Shown here in pieces: positions 28,267-40,504 of a DNA stretch of 64,000 nt. Within the stretch, counting starts at the first letter, position 1. Every line of letters begins with the position of its first letter. The notes under the pieces are model-generated. The model had not been told where the DNA came from. It ran no database searches and saw only the letters and a list, made by a program, of their open reading frames with translations. The translations under genes were made by a program, and so were the position numbers. This DNA comes from Comamonas sp. Y33R10-2 (lineage in GTDB: Bacteria > Pseudomonadota > Gammaproteobacteria > Burkholderiales > Burkholderiaceae_C), in NCBI RefSeq assembly GCF_019355935.1, contig NZ_CP079925.1, forward strand, positions 2,604,001-2,668,000, given 5' to 3'.

Positions 28267-29982
28267 TTACTTGGTCTCAGCAGCCTTGCCAAACTTAGGC
28301 AGGTTGAACTGAGGCGGCACACCCATGCGGGTATTGATGATCCACTGCTGGGCAATGGACAAGATATTGTTCGTCAGCCAGTACAGCACCAGACCCGAGG
28401 GGAAGAAGAAGAACATCACGCTGAACATCAGCGGCATGATCCACATCATCTTGGCCTGCATTGGATCTGGAGGAGCGGGGTTCAGAGCCGTCTGCAGCAG
28501 CGAAGACAGCATCATCAGCAGTGGCAAGATGAAGAACGGGTCGGGCATCGACAAGTCATGAATCCAGCCAATCCAAGGTGCGTTGCGAATTTCAACGCTG
28601 GACTGCAGCACCCAGTACAGAGCCATGAACACAGGCATCTGAATAATGATGGGCAAGCAGCCACCCATAGGGTTGACCTTCTCTTCACGGTAGATGCGCA
28701 TCATCTCTTGCTGCATCTGCTGAGGCTTGTCCTTCAAGCGCTCACGCATTTCCATGATCTTGGGGTTGATGGCCTTCATCTTGGCCATCGACGAGTAGGC
28801 CTTGGCATTCAACCAGTAGAAGGCAATCTTCAGCAGCACCACCAGCGCCACGATAGACCAACCCCAGTTGCCAATGAACTTGTGCAGCTCAGCCATCAAC
28901 CAGTACAAAGGCTTGGCCAAAATTGTCAACCAGCCATAGTCCTTGACCAGCTCTAAACCGGGCGACAGCTTTTCCAGCAGAGGCTCGATCTGAGGGCCAG
29001 AGAACAGGCGCGAATTCACGCTCTTGGTCTCGCCGGGTTGAACCATGCCCACGGGCGTGATCATGCCCACGGCATAGAGGTTGTCGCCCACTTTGCGCAC
29101 GAAATTGTCGCGTTGCTTGCCATCAGCCAACAGCCAAGCGCTGGCGAAATAGTGCTGCACCATAGCTACATAGCCAGTGGTAGCAGACTTATCGACTTCA
29201 GCCTTGTTGTTCTCGATTTCCTTGAACTCGACCTTGTGGTACTTCTTGGCTTCGGTGTAAACCGCTGGGCCCGTGAAGGTGGAGTAGAAGGTGGATTCAT
29301 GCTCAGGCTTGTTGCCATCACGCACCAGCTGCATGTACAGCTGTGGGTTCACAGCAGTAGAGCCGGTGTTGACCACGTCGTGCTGCACATCCACCACGTA
29401 AGCGCCGCGCTGGAGTGTGAAGGTCTTGATCAGCTTCACGCCACCCATGTCGGCAGACTCAAAGCGCACTTGCACGCTGTCTTGGCCGTCTTTGAGTTCA
29501 CGCTCGCCGGGCACCACATTCATTGCAGTCTTGTGGGTGGGGAAATTGCCACCAATCAGACCGGTTTGACCCATGTACACGCGCTTGGCATTCTCTTCAA
29601 ACACTTGCATGAGCTTTTTCTCATCCACGGTGTCGGAGTACTTGAGCAACTCAGAATGCTTGATGGTGCCGCCTTCGCTGTCGAAGGTCAGGCTCATCAC
29701 ATCGCTGGTTACCGTCACGCTCTGACGAGGTGCGGCGGACGCAGCAGGCTGAGCGTTAGTACCAGTGGCAGTGCCGGGCACATCACCAGCAGAACCGGTG
29801 ACTGCGGCCTGAGGCACGCTGACATCAGCGGGCTTGACGTCATCAGCCGCTGGTGCGCTCGCGGTCTGCGGCGTGGGGAAGAAGGTGGGCTGTTTGCCGT
29901 TATGGATTTGCCACTTGTCCCAGAGCAAAACCATGGAAAAGCCAAATATCACCCACAGTATGGTGCGGCGAATATCGTTCAT
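28267..29982 (-). CDS. yidC: Membrane protein insertase YidC
   Basis: Inserts and folds inner-membrane proteins, alone or with SecYEG. The 571 residues begin with an N-terminal TM helix (MNDIRRTILWVIFGFSMVLL), then a large periplasmic domain (about 60-350). The conserved five-helix C-terminal core follows (from LYWLMAELHKFIGNWGWSI, with PMGGCLPIIIQMPVFMALYW), ending with a basic tail. It is last in rpmH-rnpA-yidD-yidC, and its ATG overlaps the yidD stop (ATGA, 29979-29982). Confidence 0.97.
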   Translation of the reverse strand: MNDIRRTILWVIFGFSMVLLWDKWQIHNGKQPTFFPTPQTASAPAADDVKPADVSVPQAAVTGSAGDVPGTATGTNAQPAASAAPRQSVTVTSDVMSLTFDSEGGTIKHSELLKYSDTVDEKKLMQVFEENAKRVYMGQTGLIGGNFPTHKTAMNVVPGERELKDGQDSVQVRFESADMGGVKLIKTFTLQRGAYVVDVQHDVVNTGSTAVNPQLYMQLVRDGNKPEHESTFYSTFTGPAVYTEAKKYHKVEFKEIENNKAEVDKSATTGYVAMVQHYFASAWLLADGKQRDNFVRKVGDNLYAVGMITPVGMVQPGETKSVNSRLFSGPQIEPLLEKLSPGLELVKDYGWLTILAKPLYWLMAELHKFIGNWGWSIVALVVLLKIAFYWLNAKAYSSMAKMKAINPKIMEMRERLKDKPQQMQQEMMRIYREEKVNPMGGCLPIIIQMPVFMALYWVLQSSVEIRNAPWIGWIHDLSMPDPFFILPLLMMLSSLLQTALNPAPPDPMQAKMMWIMPLMFSVMFFFFPSGLVLYWLTNNILSIAQQWIINTRMGVPPQFNLPKFGKAAETK

Positions 29983-30278
29983 GAAGACTTCTTAGGTGAG
30001 GAAGGTTGGGTGGTCGCGGAAGAGTCCGAAGCGTTTCCTAGAAAGGAAAACAGCTTGGGCTTTTGCTGTGGCACGGGATCATGCCCTCCGTCACACCACG
30101 GATGACAACGCGCCAAACGGCGCAGCGTCAGATAAGAGCCTACAGCAGCGCCGTGTTGCTCCAGCGCTTGAAGGGAATAAGCCGAACAAGTCGGCTCAAA
30201 GCGACAAGCTGAACCCAGCCAAGGGCTGAGCAGCAACCTGTAGCCACGCACCAAGCCCATGAGCAATCGCTGCATCAT
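29979..30278 (-). CDS. yidD: Membrane protein insertion efficiency factor YidD
   Basis: 99-residue small protein with the family block GLVRGYRLLLSPWLGSACRFEPTCSAYSLQALEQHG and the paired Cys and CDPxGxDP-like region (WCDGGHDPVP). It assists YidC-dependent insertion at the inner membrane. It overlaps rnpA upstream and yidC downstream by four bases each (ATGA), so the three genes are translationally coupled. Confidence 0.95.
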   Translation of the reverse strand: MMQRLLMGLVRGYRLLLSPWLGSACRFEPTCSAYSLQALEQHGAAVGSYLTLRRLARCHPWCDGGHDPVPQQKPKLFSFLGNASDSSATTQPSSPKKSS

Positions 30279-30832
30279 GATTGGTGCTCCACTTGGCTTA
30301 CTATTAAATCAGTAGCACTCTGTCCTTGATTATCAAGGACTTCAGGCTTTTTCTTCTTAAAACCTGTATCAGCCTCAGTCGCTGGACGCGGTTGCGTCAA
30401 ACGGCGTGCGGCCGATGCAAAAAGCTGCTGCAACTCCTGGCGAACAGCTGCACTGAGCTGCTCCGAAGTGGCACTCACAAATTGCTGACGGTCAAACCCC
30501 GAACGCAGGCGCACCACATACGAAGCACGCAGCAAAGCGGCTTCGTAATCCGTGGCCACGGCATAAATTTGGCGTTTGATCGTGTGGCGCGTCACCGAGC
30601 GTTTCGCCCAGCGCTTGGGCACCATAGCGCCCAGCCAAGCCTGCCCACGTACAGCACCAACGCCAAACAGGGCCTGCGGATCGGTAGATCCGGGCCCTGT
30701 CTTGGGGTTGGCAACCATCTCCGTCACCTCAGCAGCCAGCTCCATACGGTGCAAGGCGAAATGAGGAGTGCGGGCAATCGTGCCCGCGGACATGGTGGCC
30801 TGGAATTGCGGACGCGTTTTCAGCTTTTGCAT
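30275..30832 (-). CDS. rnpA: Ribonuclease P protein component
   Basis: Basic subunit of RNase P that helps the RNA process tRNA 5' ends. The 185 residues are longer than the ~120 of E. coli. The core FALHRM and the RNR-type motif KRSVTRHTIKRQIYAV are present. The extra residues are an internal stretch at about 35-65 and a C-terminal extension of about 40 residues rich in Lys/Gln. The strong GGAGG ribosome site lies before the ATG at 30832. Confidence 0.92.
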   Translation of the reverse strand: MQKLKTRPQFQATMSAGTIARTPHFALHRMELAAEVTEMVANPKTGPGSTDPQALFGVGAVRGQAWLGAMVPKRWAKRSVTRHTIKRQIYAVATDYEAALLRASYVVRLRSGFDRQQFVSATSEQLSAAVRQELQQLFASAARRLTQPRPATEADTGFKKKKPEVLDNQGQSATDLIVSQVEHQS

Positions 30833-30896
30833 AAGAGAGCCTCCAATCAGAGGTCTTTAGCGCAGCGAAGATGCAGACCGCTAGCCAACGCTGGCC

Positions 30897-31031
30897 TTAG
30901 ACAGCCAGGCGCTTGCGGCCCTTGGCGCGACGTGCGTTGATCACGGCACGGCCACCCTTGGTCTTCATGCGAACCAGAAAACCGTGGGTACGGGCGCGGC
31001 GAATCTTGGAAGGTTGGTAAGTACGTTTCAT
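30897..31031 (-). CDS. rpmH: 50S ribosomal protein L34
   Basis: 44-residue basic protein beginning [18 protein letters not shown] and ending KGRKRLAV, the canonical L34 sequence. AAGGA lies 6-8 bases before the ATG at 31031. It is first in the rpmH-rnpA-yidD-yidC cluster and diverges from dnaA. Confidence 0.98.
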   Translation of the reverse strand: MKRTYQPSKIRRARTHGFLVRMKTKGGRAVINARRAKGRKRLAV

Positions 31032-31525
31032 GTTGGTTCCTTGAGAAGGTTCAGTATTTGCGTCGGCAAGGCGCTTTATTTGCGCCCGACCATCCAGGTT
31101 TTGCGCCGCACACTCTTACCGTCAAGTCCGACATTTTTTCACATGTCGAGCATGTCATCGGGCTTGAAGGCAATAAACGGAACAAAGCACTCGCCGCAGC
31201 GCAAAAACCACTGGGCGCGCGCGCACAAAAATTGGCGCCCGGCTCATATCACCCTGAACACATTCAGGGAAACCTGCGATTATCACAGTGTTGAGCCTTT
31301 GATGCAATGACCTTTAAAATTGTCATGCACTTATGAGGCATTGGACCTGGCAACAGGCTTTGTCAGAGATTCTTTACAAACAGCGCACTGTCAATCTATT
31401 AGTATGTGCTGCCTATTACGCACCGGGGCCGGGGATAGCCTTCTGATACTTTGTGGATAACTTCCGTAAAAGCTACAATACAAGCCCCGCAACTGTTCCT
31501 CCTATCCACAATTAGATTTTTGACA
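31032..31525. other. rpmH-dnaA divergent spacer
   Basis: This 494-bp spacer holds the rpmH and dnaA promoters. I see only two DnaA boxes in it, TGTGGATAA (31452-31460) and CTATCCACA (31502-31510), both close to dnaA and best explained as autoregulation. This is the classical position for a bacterial oriC, but the box density is low and there is no clear AT-rich unwinding element. Confidence 0.6.
31452..31460 (+). promoter_or_regulatory. DnaA box in the dnaA promoter
   Basis: Exact TGTGGATAA, 65 bp upstream of the dnaA start. A second, one-mismatch site (CTATCCACA) follows at 31502-31510. Probable autoregulatory sites. Confidence 0.7.
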
Positions 31526-32932
31526 ATGACAGAGGAACCAACCAATGATGCAGGCCAAGCCCTGTGGCAGGTCTGCGTGGAGCAAATGGGCCAAGAAATG
31601 CCCGAGCAGCAATTCAACACATGGATCAAGCCGCTTACCGCTCTAGTTGCCGAAGACTTTTCCAAGGTCACCGTTTACGTGGCCAACCGCTTCAAGCTGG
31701 ACTGGATTCGTGCCCAGTACGCTGGCCGCATCTCGGCCATGCTGGAGTCACTGTATGGCCAGCCCGTCACCCTTGAGTTAGCACTTGCTCAGCGCGAAAG
31801 CGTGGTGCGTACTTATGTGCGCCCACCGTCTTCTTCTTCGCAGCAGTTGGCACCTCAGACACTCAATGTGTCCGTTCCCACGGTAACTGAAGAAGCTAGC
31901 GCCCCGGTGTTCCGCACCCGCCTGAACCCCGCTCTCACATTCGAGACGCTGGTCGAAGGTACGGCCAACCGCATGGCTCGTTCCGCAGCTATGCATGTGG
32001 CTGGCTCGCCCGGCCATCTGTACAACCCGCTGTTTATCTACGGCGGTGTTGGCTTGGGTAAAACCCACTTGATGCACGCTGTGGGTAACCAGTTGCTCAA
32101 GGACAAGCCGGACGCCAAGATTCTCTATATCCACGCAGAGCAATTTGTCTCGGATGTGGTCAAGGCCTATCAGCGCCGCACCTTTGATGAGTTCAAAGAA
32201 CGCTATCACTCGCTCGATCTTTTGTTGATCGACGATGTGCAGTTCTTTGCCAACAAAGACCGCACGCAAGAAGAATTCTTCAACGCCTTCGAAGCCCTGC
32301 TGACCAAGAAGAGCCATATCGTGATGACGTCGGACACCTACCCCAAGGGTCTGGCCAATATTCACGAGCGTCTAGTATCTCGCTTCGACTCCGGCCTCAC
32401 GGTCGCGATTGAGCCGCCTGAGCTGGAAATGCGCGTGGCGATTTTGATCAACAAGGCCCGCGCTGAGAACGCCGATATGCCTGAAGAAGTCGCCTTCTTC
32501 GTGGCCAAAAACGTGCGCTCCAACGTGCGTGAACTCGAAGGCGCGCTGCGCAAAATTCTGGCTTATTCGCGCTTCAATCAAAAAGAAGTGTCGATTCAGC
32601 TGGCCCGCGAGGCGCTGCGCGATCTGCTCAGTATTCAAAACCGCCAGATTTCTGTGGAAAACATCCAGAAAACGGTGGCTGACTACTACAAGATCAAGGT
32701 CGCTGACATGTACAGCAAGAAGCGCCCGGCCAGCATTGCACGCCCACGCCAGATTGCGATGTACTTGGCCAAGGAGCTGACGCAAAAGAGCTTGCCTGAG
32801 ATTGGCGAGCTGTTTGGCGGGCGCGACCACACAACGGTGCTGCACGCGGTACGCAAGATATCTGGCGAGCGCCAGACCAATACTGAGCTGAACCAGCAAT
32901 TGCATGTGTTGGAGCAAACGCTCAAGGGTTGA
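31526..32932 (+). CDS. dnaA: Chromosomal replication initiator DnaA
   Basis: Binds DnaA boxes and opens the origin. The 468 residues have domain I ([25 protein letters not shown]), a variable domain II (about 90-135), the AAA+ domain III with Walker [19 protein letters not shown] and Walker [11 protein letters not shown]. Domain IV ends with the DNA-binding signature [15 protein letters not shown]. The ATG at 31526 is preferred to 31451, where the extension covers the DnaA boxes. dnaN follows after 130 bp. Confidence 0.98.
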   Translation: MTEEPTNDAGQALWQVCVEQMGQEMPEQQFNTWIKPLTALVAEDFSKVTVYVANRFKLDWIRAQYAGRISAMLESLYGQPVTLELALAQRESVVRTYVRPPSSSSQQLAPQTLNVSVPTVTEEASAPVFRTRLNPALTFETLVEGTANRMARSAAMHVAGSPGHLYNPLFIYGGVGLGKTHLMHAVGNQLLKDKPDAKILYIHAEQFVSDVVKAYQRRTFDEFKERYHSLDLLLIDDVQFFANKDRTQEEFFNAFEALLTKKSHIVMTSDTYPKGLANIHERLVSRFDSGLTVAIEPPELEMRVAILINKARAENADMPEEVAFFVAKNVRSNVRELEGALRKILAYSRFNQKEVSIQLAREALRDLLSIQNRQISVENIQKTVADYYKIKVADMYSKKRPASIARPRQIAMYLAKELTQKSLPEIGELFGGRDHTTVLHAVRKISGERQTNTELNQQLHVLEQTLKG

Positions 32933-33062
32933 TGAAAACTCCCCCATGAATGTCACTCACACACGGCAAAATGGGGAATTCACGCGGCATGAGGGAGCGT
33001 CCGCCCCGCCCTGCGGACGCCGCCGCGTCAAACAAATGCGCACTTAATTCACAGAGGTTGAC

Positions 33063-34184
33063 ATGATCGTCCTGAAAGCCACACAAGACAAAGTTCTCGC
33101 GGTCCTGCAATCAGTGGCCGGCATCGTCGAACGCCGCCACACGCTGCCTATTTTGGCCAATGTGCTGATCAAAAAAACAGGCAACGCGCTGCAACTGACG
33201 ACCAGCGATCTGGAAATCCAGATCCGCACCACCGCTGAGCTGGGCGGCGACGCTGGCGACTTCACCACCACCATTGGTGCCCGCAAGCTGATCGACATTT
33301 TGAAGACCATGCCCGGCGACCAAACCGTGAGCCTGGAGACGCAGCAAGCCAAGATGATTTTGAAGGGTGGCAAGAGCCGCTTTACGCTGCAGACCCTGCC
33401 CGCAGAAGACTTCCCGCTGGTGCAAGAATCTGCCGCCTTTGGCCCCGCTTTCAGCGTGCCGCAAAAAGTGCTCAAGGACTTACTGGGCCAAGTGTCCTTT
33501 TCCATGGCGGTGCAAGACATTCGCTACTACCTGAACGGTATTTTGTTTGTGGCTGAAGGCAACACACTGAGCCTGGTTGCCACTGACGGTCACCGCTTGG
33601 CATGGGCCAGCGCCACGCTGGATGTGGAAGTGCCCGTCAAGCAAGAAGTCATTTTGCCGCGCAAGACCGTGCTGGAAATGCAGCGCCTGCTGAGCGACGC
33701 CAGCGGTGACAACCAGCCCGTCATCGAGATGCAATTTGCCAGCAATCAAGCCAAGTTCACCTTTGGCGGCATGGAGTTTGTGACCAAGCTGGTCGAAGGC
33801 AAGTTCCCTGACTACAACCGTGTGATCCCCAAGAACCACACCAACAGCGTGACTCTGGGCCGCGCACCGCTGCTGGCATCCCTGCAGCGCACGGCCATCA
33901 TGACCAGCGACAAATTCAAGGGCGTGCGCCTGTCGGTTGAGCCCGGCACGCTGCGCGTCGCATCCAACAATGCCGAGCAAGAAGAGGCGATGGATGAACT
34001 CGATATCGACTACGGTGGCGACACCATTGAAATCGGCTTCAACGTGACCTATTTGATCGATGTGCTCACCAATATGAGCCAAGACATGGTCAAGATCGAT
34101 CTGCAAGATGGCAACAGCTCCGCGCTGGTCTCCATCCCTGAGAACGAAAGCTTCAAGTACGTCGTGATGCCCATGCGCATCTAG
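33063..34184 (+). CDS. dnaN: DNA polymerase III beta sliding clamp
   Basis: Ring-shaped processivity clamp. The 373 residues show the three-domain pattern of the family, with MIVLKATQDKVLAVLQSVAGIVERRHTLPILANVLI at the start and YVVMPMRI at the end (the family's C-terminal MPMRL-type motif). It lies between dnaA and gyrB; recF, often next, is absent here. Confidence 0.98.
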   Translation: MIVLKATQDKVLAVLQSVAGIVERRHTLPILANVLIKKTGNALQLTTSDLEIQIRTTAELGGDAGDFTTTIGARKLIDILKTMPGDQTVSLETQQAKMILKGGKSRFTLQTLPAEDFPLVQESAAFGPAFSVPQKVLKDLLGQVSFSMAVQDIRYYLNGILFVAEGNTLSLVATDGHRLAWASATLDVEVPVKQEVILPRKTVLEMQRLLSDASGDNQPVIEMQFASNQAKFTFGGMEFVTKLVEGKFPDYNRVIPKNHTNSVTLGRAPLLASLQRTAIMTSDKFKGVRLSVEPGTLRVASNNAEQEEAMDELDIDYGGDTIEIGFNVTYLIDVLTNMSQDMVKIDLQDGNSSALVSIPENESFKYVVMPMRI

Positions 34185-34212
34185 GCGCGCAAAACGCAGC
34201 CTACCCCTTCCA

Positions 34213-34264
34213 TTGCCTGAAAAACATGAGCAGCTAGCGCTGATAAAACATGTGTTTCAGGCAA
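34213..34264. repeat. Long inverted repeat in the dnaN-gyrB spacer
   Basis: The 15-bp arms, TTGCCTGAAAAACAT (34213-34227) and its reverse complement with one mismatch (34250-34264), enclose 22 bases. There is no T run, so it is not a simple terminator. It contains an AGCTAGCGCT-TGATAAAA-like piece of the dispersed motif found after other genes. Confidence 0.6.
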
Positions 34265-34317
34265 GTATTCATTTGAAAGTTATGCAAGTCAGGGACATGT
34301 AGCTTCTGACTTGATAG

Positions 34318-36900
<2,583 letters not shown>

Positions 36901-36917
36901 AAAAATAGCACGCTATC

Positions 36918-36947
36918 AAGCGCCCAACTAAGGTTGGGCGCTTTTTT
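36918..36947 (+). terminator. gyrB terminator
   Basis: The 11-bp stem AAGCGCCCAAC/GTTGGGCGCTT with loop TAAG is followed by a T run, just after the gyrB stop. Confidence 0.9.
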
Positions 36948-36962
36948 ATTGGTACAAAGTTT

Positions 36963-37364
36963 ATGAAATCCTCCATCCGAATCGTCGATGTAGATCGACT
37001 CGAAACCTGGAGCCTGTACAAGGCTGGCATGTGCGACAGCTGCGCCGCCAACTGCTGCACCATGCCGCTAGAAGTGCGCCTGCCTGACTTGGTACGCCTT
37101 GAGCTGGTGGACCCGTTTGAGGTCGAGAACATCGAGCCAAAATTGATTGCCAAGCGCCTGATGAAGATGCGCTTGATTGACCACTTCAACCCCAAGCACG
37201 AGATCTTCACCATGGCCCGCCGTGCAGGCGGGGACTGCAATTTTCTGGACAAAAACACGCGTCGCTGCACCGTGTATGAAAAGCGACCCGAAACCTGCCG
37301 CCAGCACCCTAAAAAAGGCCCCAAGCCGGGTTTTTGTGCTTATGGCAACAAGGCGCTTTCATAA
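36963..37364 (+). CDS. YkgJ-family cysteine-cluster protein
   Basis: 133-residue protein with the YkgJ/CxxCxxCC-type pattern: CDSCAANCC near residues 24-32, then DCNFLDKNTRRCTVY, CRQHP and FCAYG. Such clusters probably bind a metal (zinc or iron-sulphur), but the role is unknown. Only eight bases separate it from the gyrB terminator T run, so it needs its own promoter. Confidence 0.85.
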   Translation: MKSSIRIVDVDRLETWSLYKAGMCDSCAANCCTMPLEVRLPDLVRLELVDPFEVENIEPKLIAKRLMKMRLIDHFNPKHEIFTMARRAGGDCNFLDKNTRRCTVYEKRPETCRQHPKKGPKPGFCAYGNKALS

Positions 37365-37400
37365 AGAAAAGCTGCATTCAATTCCTGGCAAGATCAGGAC

Positions 37401-38258
37401 ATGGAGACATCACAAAAAAACCAGCCTTGGAGCGGAGCAGAAGTTCGGGCAACCATACAAAGTTATTTGAATATGCTGCAACAAGAGCTGGCCGGACAGC
37501 GCTACAACAAGACGGCCTGTCGACAGCTTTTATTCGAGCAGCTGAACGGTGTTCGCTCGTTTGCATCGATTGAATTCAAGCACTGCAATATCAGTGCAGT
37601 TATGCGTCTTCTTGGCTACCCCTACATCAAAGGCTATCAGCCACGATCCAACTTCCAAGCGTTGTTGCTGCAGGAAGTAGAGTCGCAGCTTCAGCAATAC
37701 ACGACGCTGGAAGCTGTCGTGCAGTTTGCGGTCACTCAGCCTGCCGTTGAGTTCCTCACTCCAGCCTTCGATGCAGTACAACAAGAGCCACCTAAACGCA
37801 CCGATAAAGCTGCAGAGTCCACTCCACATTACGCACTGCGCAGTACATCTCAGCGCGACTATCTCGCCCAAGAAGCACGAAACCGTTCCCTGGGTTTAGC
37901 AGGCGAAAAATTTGTGATGACTTTTGAACAATGGAAGCTTGAAAAGCAGGGTCTGCACAGACTAGTAAATAAGGTCGAGCATGTTGCTTTATCTCAAGGG
38001 GATGGGTTGGGTTTTGATGTGCGCTCCTTCGACAGTTGTGGCAAAGAAAAGCTGATTGAAGTAAAGACCACCAGCTTTGCGAAAGAAACTCCGTTTTTTG
38101 TCACCCGCAATGAGTTGCAGGTGTCACAACGAGAGTCATCGCGTTTTCACCTTTACCGCCTTTATGACTTTAGAAATCGACCTCAGTTGTTCGATCTTCC
38201 GGGTGCAATTGATACCCATTGCCAGCTAGATGCCCAAAACTTTCGCGCCAACTTTTAA
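37401..38258 (+). CDS. DUF3883-domain protein, putative PD-(D/E)XK nuclease
   Basis: 285 residues. The N-terminal 115 are unrecognised and helical. The C-terminal part (about 155-275) fits the DUF3883 domain: RNRSLGLAGEKFVMTFEQW, then GDGLGFDVRSFD and KLIEVKTTSFAKETPFFVT. This gives Glu, GFD and EVKTT residues in the order of a PD-(D/E)XK nuclease core. Related proteins often occur in defence islands, so a DNA-cutting role is inference. Its codon use looks more AT-rich than its neighbours, which suggests recent transfer. Nothing else defence-like is adjacent. Confidence 0.7.
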   Translation: METSQKNQPWSGAEVRATIQSYLNMLQQELAGQRYNKTACRQLLFEQLNGVRSFASIEFKHCNISAVMRLLGYPYIKGYQPRSNFQALLLQEVESQLQQYTTLEAVVQFAVTQPAVEFLTPAFDAVQQEPPKRTDKAAESTPHYALRSTSQRDYLAQEARNRSLGLAGEKFVMTFEQWKLEKQGLHRLVNKVEHVALSQGDGLGFDVRSFDSCGKEKLIEVKTTSFAKETPFFVTRNELQVSQRESSRFHLYRLYDFRNRPQLFDLPGAIDTHCQLDAQNFRANF

Positions 38259-38272
38259 CGATTACCAAGCAC

Positions 38273-39670
38273 TCACACATCCGTCAAAGAAGGCAGCCAG
38301 ATGCGCGCCATCATGCCTGGGTGGCTGTTGTGAAAACTGAGCTTTCCACCATGCAGCTGAACGATAGCGAGCACGCTGGCAAGGCCCAGCCCGTAACCGT
38401 GTCGATCGGATTCAGCGCGGTAAAAACGGGTTGTCATTTGCTCCAAGGTCTGGGCGTCTGCACCTGGGCCTTTGTCGCGTACGGTGATCTCTACGCCCCA
38501 TGCTCCATCGCTGCCATTTTCCTGAGCAGAACCGGCGGTCAACAGCACGTCAGCGCCGTTAGCATCAGTGGTTGAAGCTCCGTATTTGATAGCGTTATCG
38601 ACAAGATTGGATATGGCGCTGGCGATCAAATCACCGTCGCCCAATGCCTGTACACCGGCCTGCACATCCAGCCTCAGCGCACCGCCTGCGTCTTCCACCA
38701 GCGGTTCATAAAAGTCCACCACATCGACCAGCAAAGCCTGTAAATCAACGGGTGCGAAACGCTTACGACTGGCACCACTTTCGACCTCTGCGATCTGCAA
38801 AAGTTTTTCAAAAACCACGCCAAGTTCGGCCACTTCTTCGGCCACCAGCGCCAGCGTTGCGGACTGCATTTCGGGGCTAGCCTGCTGCGCATTGCGAAGG
38901 CGTAGAAGAATGCGCGTAAGCGGTGTTCTGAGGTTGTGCGCAATGCTGTTGGAGACATGGCGTATGCCCTCCATCAACTGCTCGAGCCGGTCGAGCATGG
39001 CGTTGATATCGCGATTAAGCAGCGTGAATTCATCGCCGCGCTGATCAACCGGAATGCGCTGGCGCAAATCACCGGCCGCCACGCGAGACATGGTGCTGCG
39101 AATGGCGGCAGCGCGCTCATCTACCACACGCCTGAAGACCATGGCACCAATCAGGGCCATGACGCAAGCCGCAATGACGGCCAGCAAACTGGCCTGGCCA
39201 AACAGCTCTTCCATATCACGCTGCAGCTGCATGTCGCTGCCGGCGGCCAGCAAGTTTCCATTGGGCATTTCGACCACGGCAACACGCCCGACGATCAGCC
39301 TCCCACCGCGCTTGACGGTCAACTCACGCACGCCCATGGTGGTGAGTTTTCGGTGCGGAAAAACCTCGGCATTGCTGACGATGGGCTCGCCATCATGGTC
39401 CATCAGGATGAGAATTTCCGTATCGGTGTTCACACCATCACGAATGGTCTGCAGAATTTCGCTTTCCAGCGCTCCGGGGCCATATTTGGCAGAGTGCTCC
39501 ATCAATCTGCGCACATGGTTTTCGGCCTGTTTATCGAGCCGCACGCGCACCACGCCCACGGTCTGCACATAGAAGACCGCCAGCACGATGGTCATGGTCA
39601 GCACCATCAAAGCGCCGTAGCTGAGTGCCAGCCTGAAGGCCAGCGAACTCCATGGTCTGGAGCCCTGCAT
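38273..39670 (-). CDS. Sensor histidine kinase of the metal-efflux operon
   Basis: 465-residue inner-membrane kinase: TM1 at about 16-36, a ~120-residue periplasmic sensor, TM2 at about 160-182, HAMP (about 180-232), HisKA with His245 in SIAHNLRTPLTR, and an ATPase domain ending GYGLGLASVLAIVQLHGG. Its start overlaps the regulator stop by one base (TGATG), so the pair is coupled. It probably senses periplasmic metal and activates the RND genes upstream. Family certain, ligand inferred. Confidence 0.88.
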   Translation of the reverse strand: MQGSRPWSSLAFRLALSYGALMVLTMTIVLAVFYVQTVGVVRVRLDKQAENHVRRLMEHSAKYGPGALESEILQTIRDGVNTDTEILILMDHDGEPIVSNAEVFPHRKLTTMGVRELTVKRGGRLIVGRVAVVEMPNGNLLAAGSDMQLQRDMEELFGQASLLAVIAACVMALIGAMVFRRVVDERAAAIRSTMSRVAAGDLRQRIPVDQRGDEFTLLNRDINAMLDRLEQLMEGIRHVSNSIAHNLRTPLTRILLRLRNAQQASPEMQSATLALVAEEVAELGVVFEKLLQIAEVESGASRKRFAPVDLQALLVDVVDFYEPLVEDAGGALRLDVQAGVQALGDGDLIASAISNLVDNAIKYGASTTDANGADVLLTAGSAQENGSDGAWGVEITVRDKGPGADAQTLEQMTTRFYRAESDRHGYGLGLASVLAIVQLHGGKLSFHNSHPGMMARIWLPSLTDV

Positions 39671-40374
39671 CAAACCACCTCAGGCAGATCTTGCGGTTGA
39701 TCCGAGAGGCTGTAACCCACGCCGCGTACGGTGTGGATCAGCGGTGTTGGAAAGCCTTTGTCCACCTTGCTGCGCAGGCGGCTGATGTGGACATCAATCA
39801 CATTGGTTTGCGGATCAAACCGGTAGTCCCAGACCGACTCCAGTAGCATGGTGCGCGTGACGATCTGGTGCGCGTGCTGCATGAGAAATGCCAGCAGACG
39901 AAACTCTCGCGGTTGCAGCGAAAGCGGCTGCCCTGCCCGTTCTGCGCTGCGCGAGATGAGGTTGACACGCAGGTCTGCCAGATACATCTCGCGTGTAGGT
40001 GCAGGGATCTGTGCGCGGCGCACCAGTGCTTCAAGCCGGGCAGACAATTCAGAAAAAGCAAAGGGCTTGGTCAGATAATCATCGCAGCCCGCACGCAGGC
40101 CGCGCACTCTCTCATCTGTAGCAGACAATGCACTCAGCACTAGGACTGGCGTCTGTTTTCCTATAGAACGTAACGTCTGCAAAATTTGCAATCCGTCAAA
40201 GCCATTGGGCAGCATGCGGTCGAGGATGATGACGTCCCAGCTCTCTCCCACTGCCTGTGCAATACCTTGCACACCATCACCGCAAACACTGACTTGCGCA
40301 CCTTGCTGGCGCAGCCCTTCAGCGATGTAACGCGCGTTGAGCGCATCGTCTTCGATGATCAGGTAACGGTACAT
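39670..40374 (-). CDS. OmpR-type response regulator of the metal-efflux operon
   Basis: 234 residues. Receiver with acidic pair at 9-10, phosphoacceptor Asp52 in IILDRMLPNG and Lys103 in YLTKPF. The C-terminal winged helix includes QPREFRLLAFLMQHAHQIVTRTMLLESVWDY and ends near IHTVRGVGYSL, close to the CzcR/CusR group. The ATG at 40374 is used; the frame running up to 40605 would overlap the TolC-like gene and lacks regulator-like sequence. It sits 130 bp after that gene and is coupled to the kinase. Confidence 0.88.
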   Translation of the reverse strand: MYRYLIIEDDALNARYIAEGLRQQGAQVSVCGDGVQGIAQAVGESWDVIILDRMLPNGFDGLQILQTLRSIGKQTPVLVLSALSATDERVRGLRAGCDDYLTKPFAFSELSARLEALVRRAQIPAPTREMYLADLRVNLISRSAERAGQPLSLQPREFRLLAFLMQHAHQIVTRTMLLESVWDYRFDPQTNVIDVHISRLRSKVDKGFPTPLIHTVRGVGYSLSDQPQDLPEVV

Positions 40375-40504
40375 GCGATCTCGGTCTGCCGTGGGGGGAT
40401 GAACACTATAAGCCGTGGGCTCCCCCTCTGCCGCTGAGAACACATCAGGCAACGCAGCAGCCGCAGGAGGCGGGGCAGGGATTGGCGCCATCTCCTGCTC
40501 GCTC

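Noticed and set aside
31032..31525. Classical oriC between rpmH and dnaA
   Set aside because: Only two DnaA boxes and no strong AT-rich element; kept as the alternative to the 50-kb site rather than excluded.
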